64,000 nucleotides of DNA from Achromobacter agilis (GTDB taxonomy: Bacteria > Pseudomonadota > Gammaproteobacteria > Burkholderiales > Burkholderiaceae_B). Below the pieces are notes generated by a model. That model did not search any database. It saw only the letters and a list, made by a program, of their open reading frames with translations, and had not been told where the DNA came from. Positions 63,964 through 64,000 of this stretch are shown here, one piece after another (within the stretch, counting starts at the first letter, position 1; each line of letters begins with the position of its first letter). Made by a program: the position numbers and the translations under genes. The stretch covers positions 186,001-250,000 of the forward strand of contig NZ_UFQB01000003.1 of NCBI RefSeq assembly GCF_900496965.1, given 5' to 3'.

Positions 63964-64000
63964 TTAGGTAGTCTCCGATAGGAAGAAGGGGCCGCAGTCG

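Overview
The window is GC-rich, gene-dense chromosomal DNA of a betaproteobacterium. Gene content points to the family Alcaligenaceae, most likely Achromobacter, with Bordetella as the nearest alternative. The reasons are a MexXY-type efflux locus with an AxyZ/MexZ-like repressor, a RisAS-type two-component system, a Par27-type periplasmic parvulin, a TsaB-RimI fusion, and a 14-gene nuo operon followed by a DUF2818 gene. This is judged from remembered protein families, not from a search. No rRNA, tRNA, CRISPR array, prophage, transposase or integrase was recognised; the segment looks like core genome with short intergenic repeats.

Layout. 1-2500: axyX-axyY efflux genes (axyY cut by the left edge) divergent from the repressor axyZ. 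2554-7108: a LysR regulator, then a peptide-type substrate-binding protein paired with a gamma-glutamyltransferase-family enzyme. 7173-9733: a diacylglycerol-kinase-like lipid kinase, a CpdA-like phosphoesterase and a PAP2 phosphatase. 9704-11192 (minus): a three-gene operon of TetR regulator, hotdog thioesterase and a single-domain Rossmann protein. 11665-12786: a strongly terminated porin gene. 13076-28110: nuoA-N (complex I) plus DUF2818. 28541-30781: a TonB-dependent siderophore receptor. 30943-35306 (minus): mfd-serB, divergent from ispD-ispF (35336-36504). 36608-37753 (minus): ahpC-ahpD. 37810-39973 (minus): risA-risS. 40105-42290: tsaB-rimI fusion and an iron-sulfur uracil-DNA glycosylase, convergent with lplT. 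43931-50697: smc-zipA-ligA. 50779-52881 (minus): msrB, yciB, bolA and par27. 52934-54784: bioMNY biotin uptake. 55027-59991: a branched-chain amino acid ABC transporter with a fused permease-ATPase. 60146-63963 (minus): a Tat-exported phospholipase C, an IclR regulator and a beta-hydroxyacid dehydrogenase.

How the genes work together. The window combines envelope traffic and defence (efflux, porin, siderophore, biotin and amino acid uptake, Par27, LplT, PlcC), respiration (complex I), oxidative-stress defence (AhpC/AhpD, MsrB, BolA), genome maintenance (Mfd, UDG, Smc, LigA) and division (ZipA, YciB). Many genes are coupled by ATGA or TGATG overlaps.

Nothing here is convincingly a new multi-gene system. 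The most interesting unexplained signals are: (i) a GGTGTCAGACACC palindrome family found in two tail-to-tail intergenic regions, one copy set tandemly duplicated with a 49-bp period; (ii) a recurring arrangement of a -10-like hexamer 6-10 nt before a start codon with no Shine-Dalgarno, suggesting leaderless mRNAs; (iii) an orphan NAD-binding domain protein in the TetR-thioesterase operon; (iv) a terminator-like hairpin in the axyZ leader; and (v) fused TsaB-RimI and LivM-LivG proteins.
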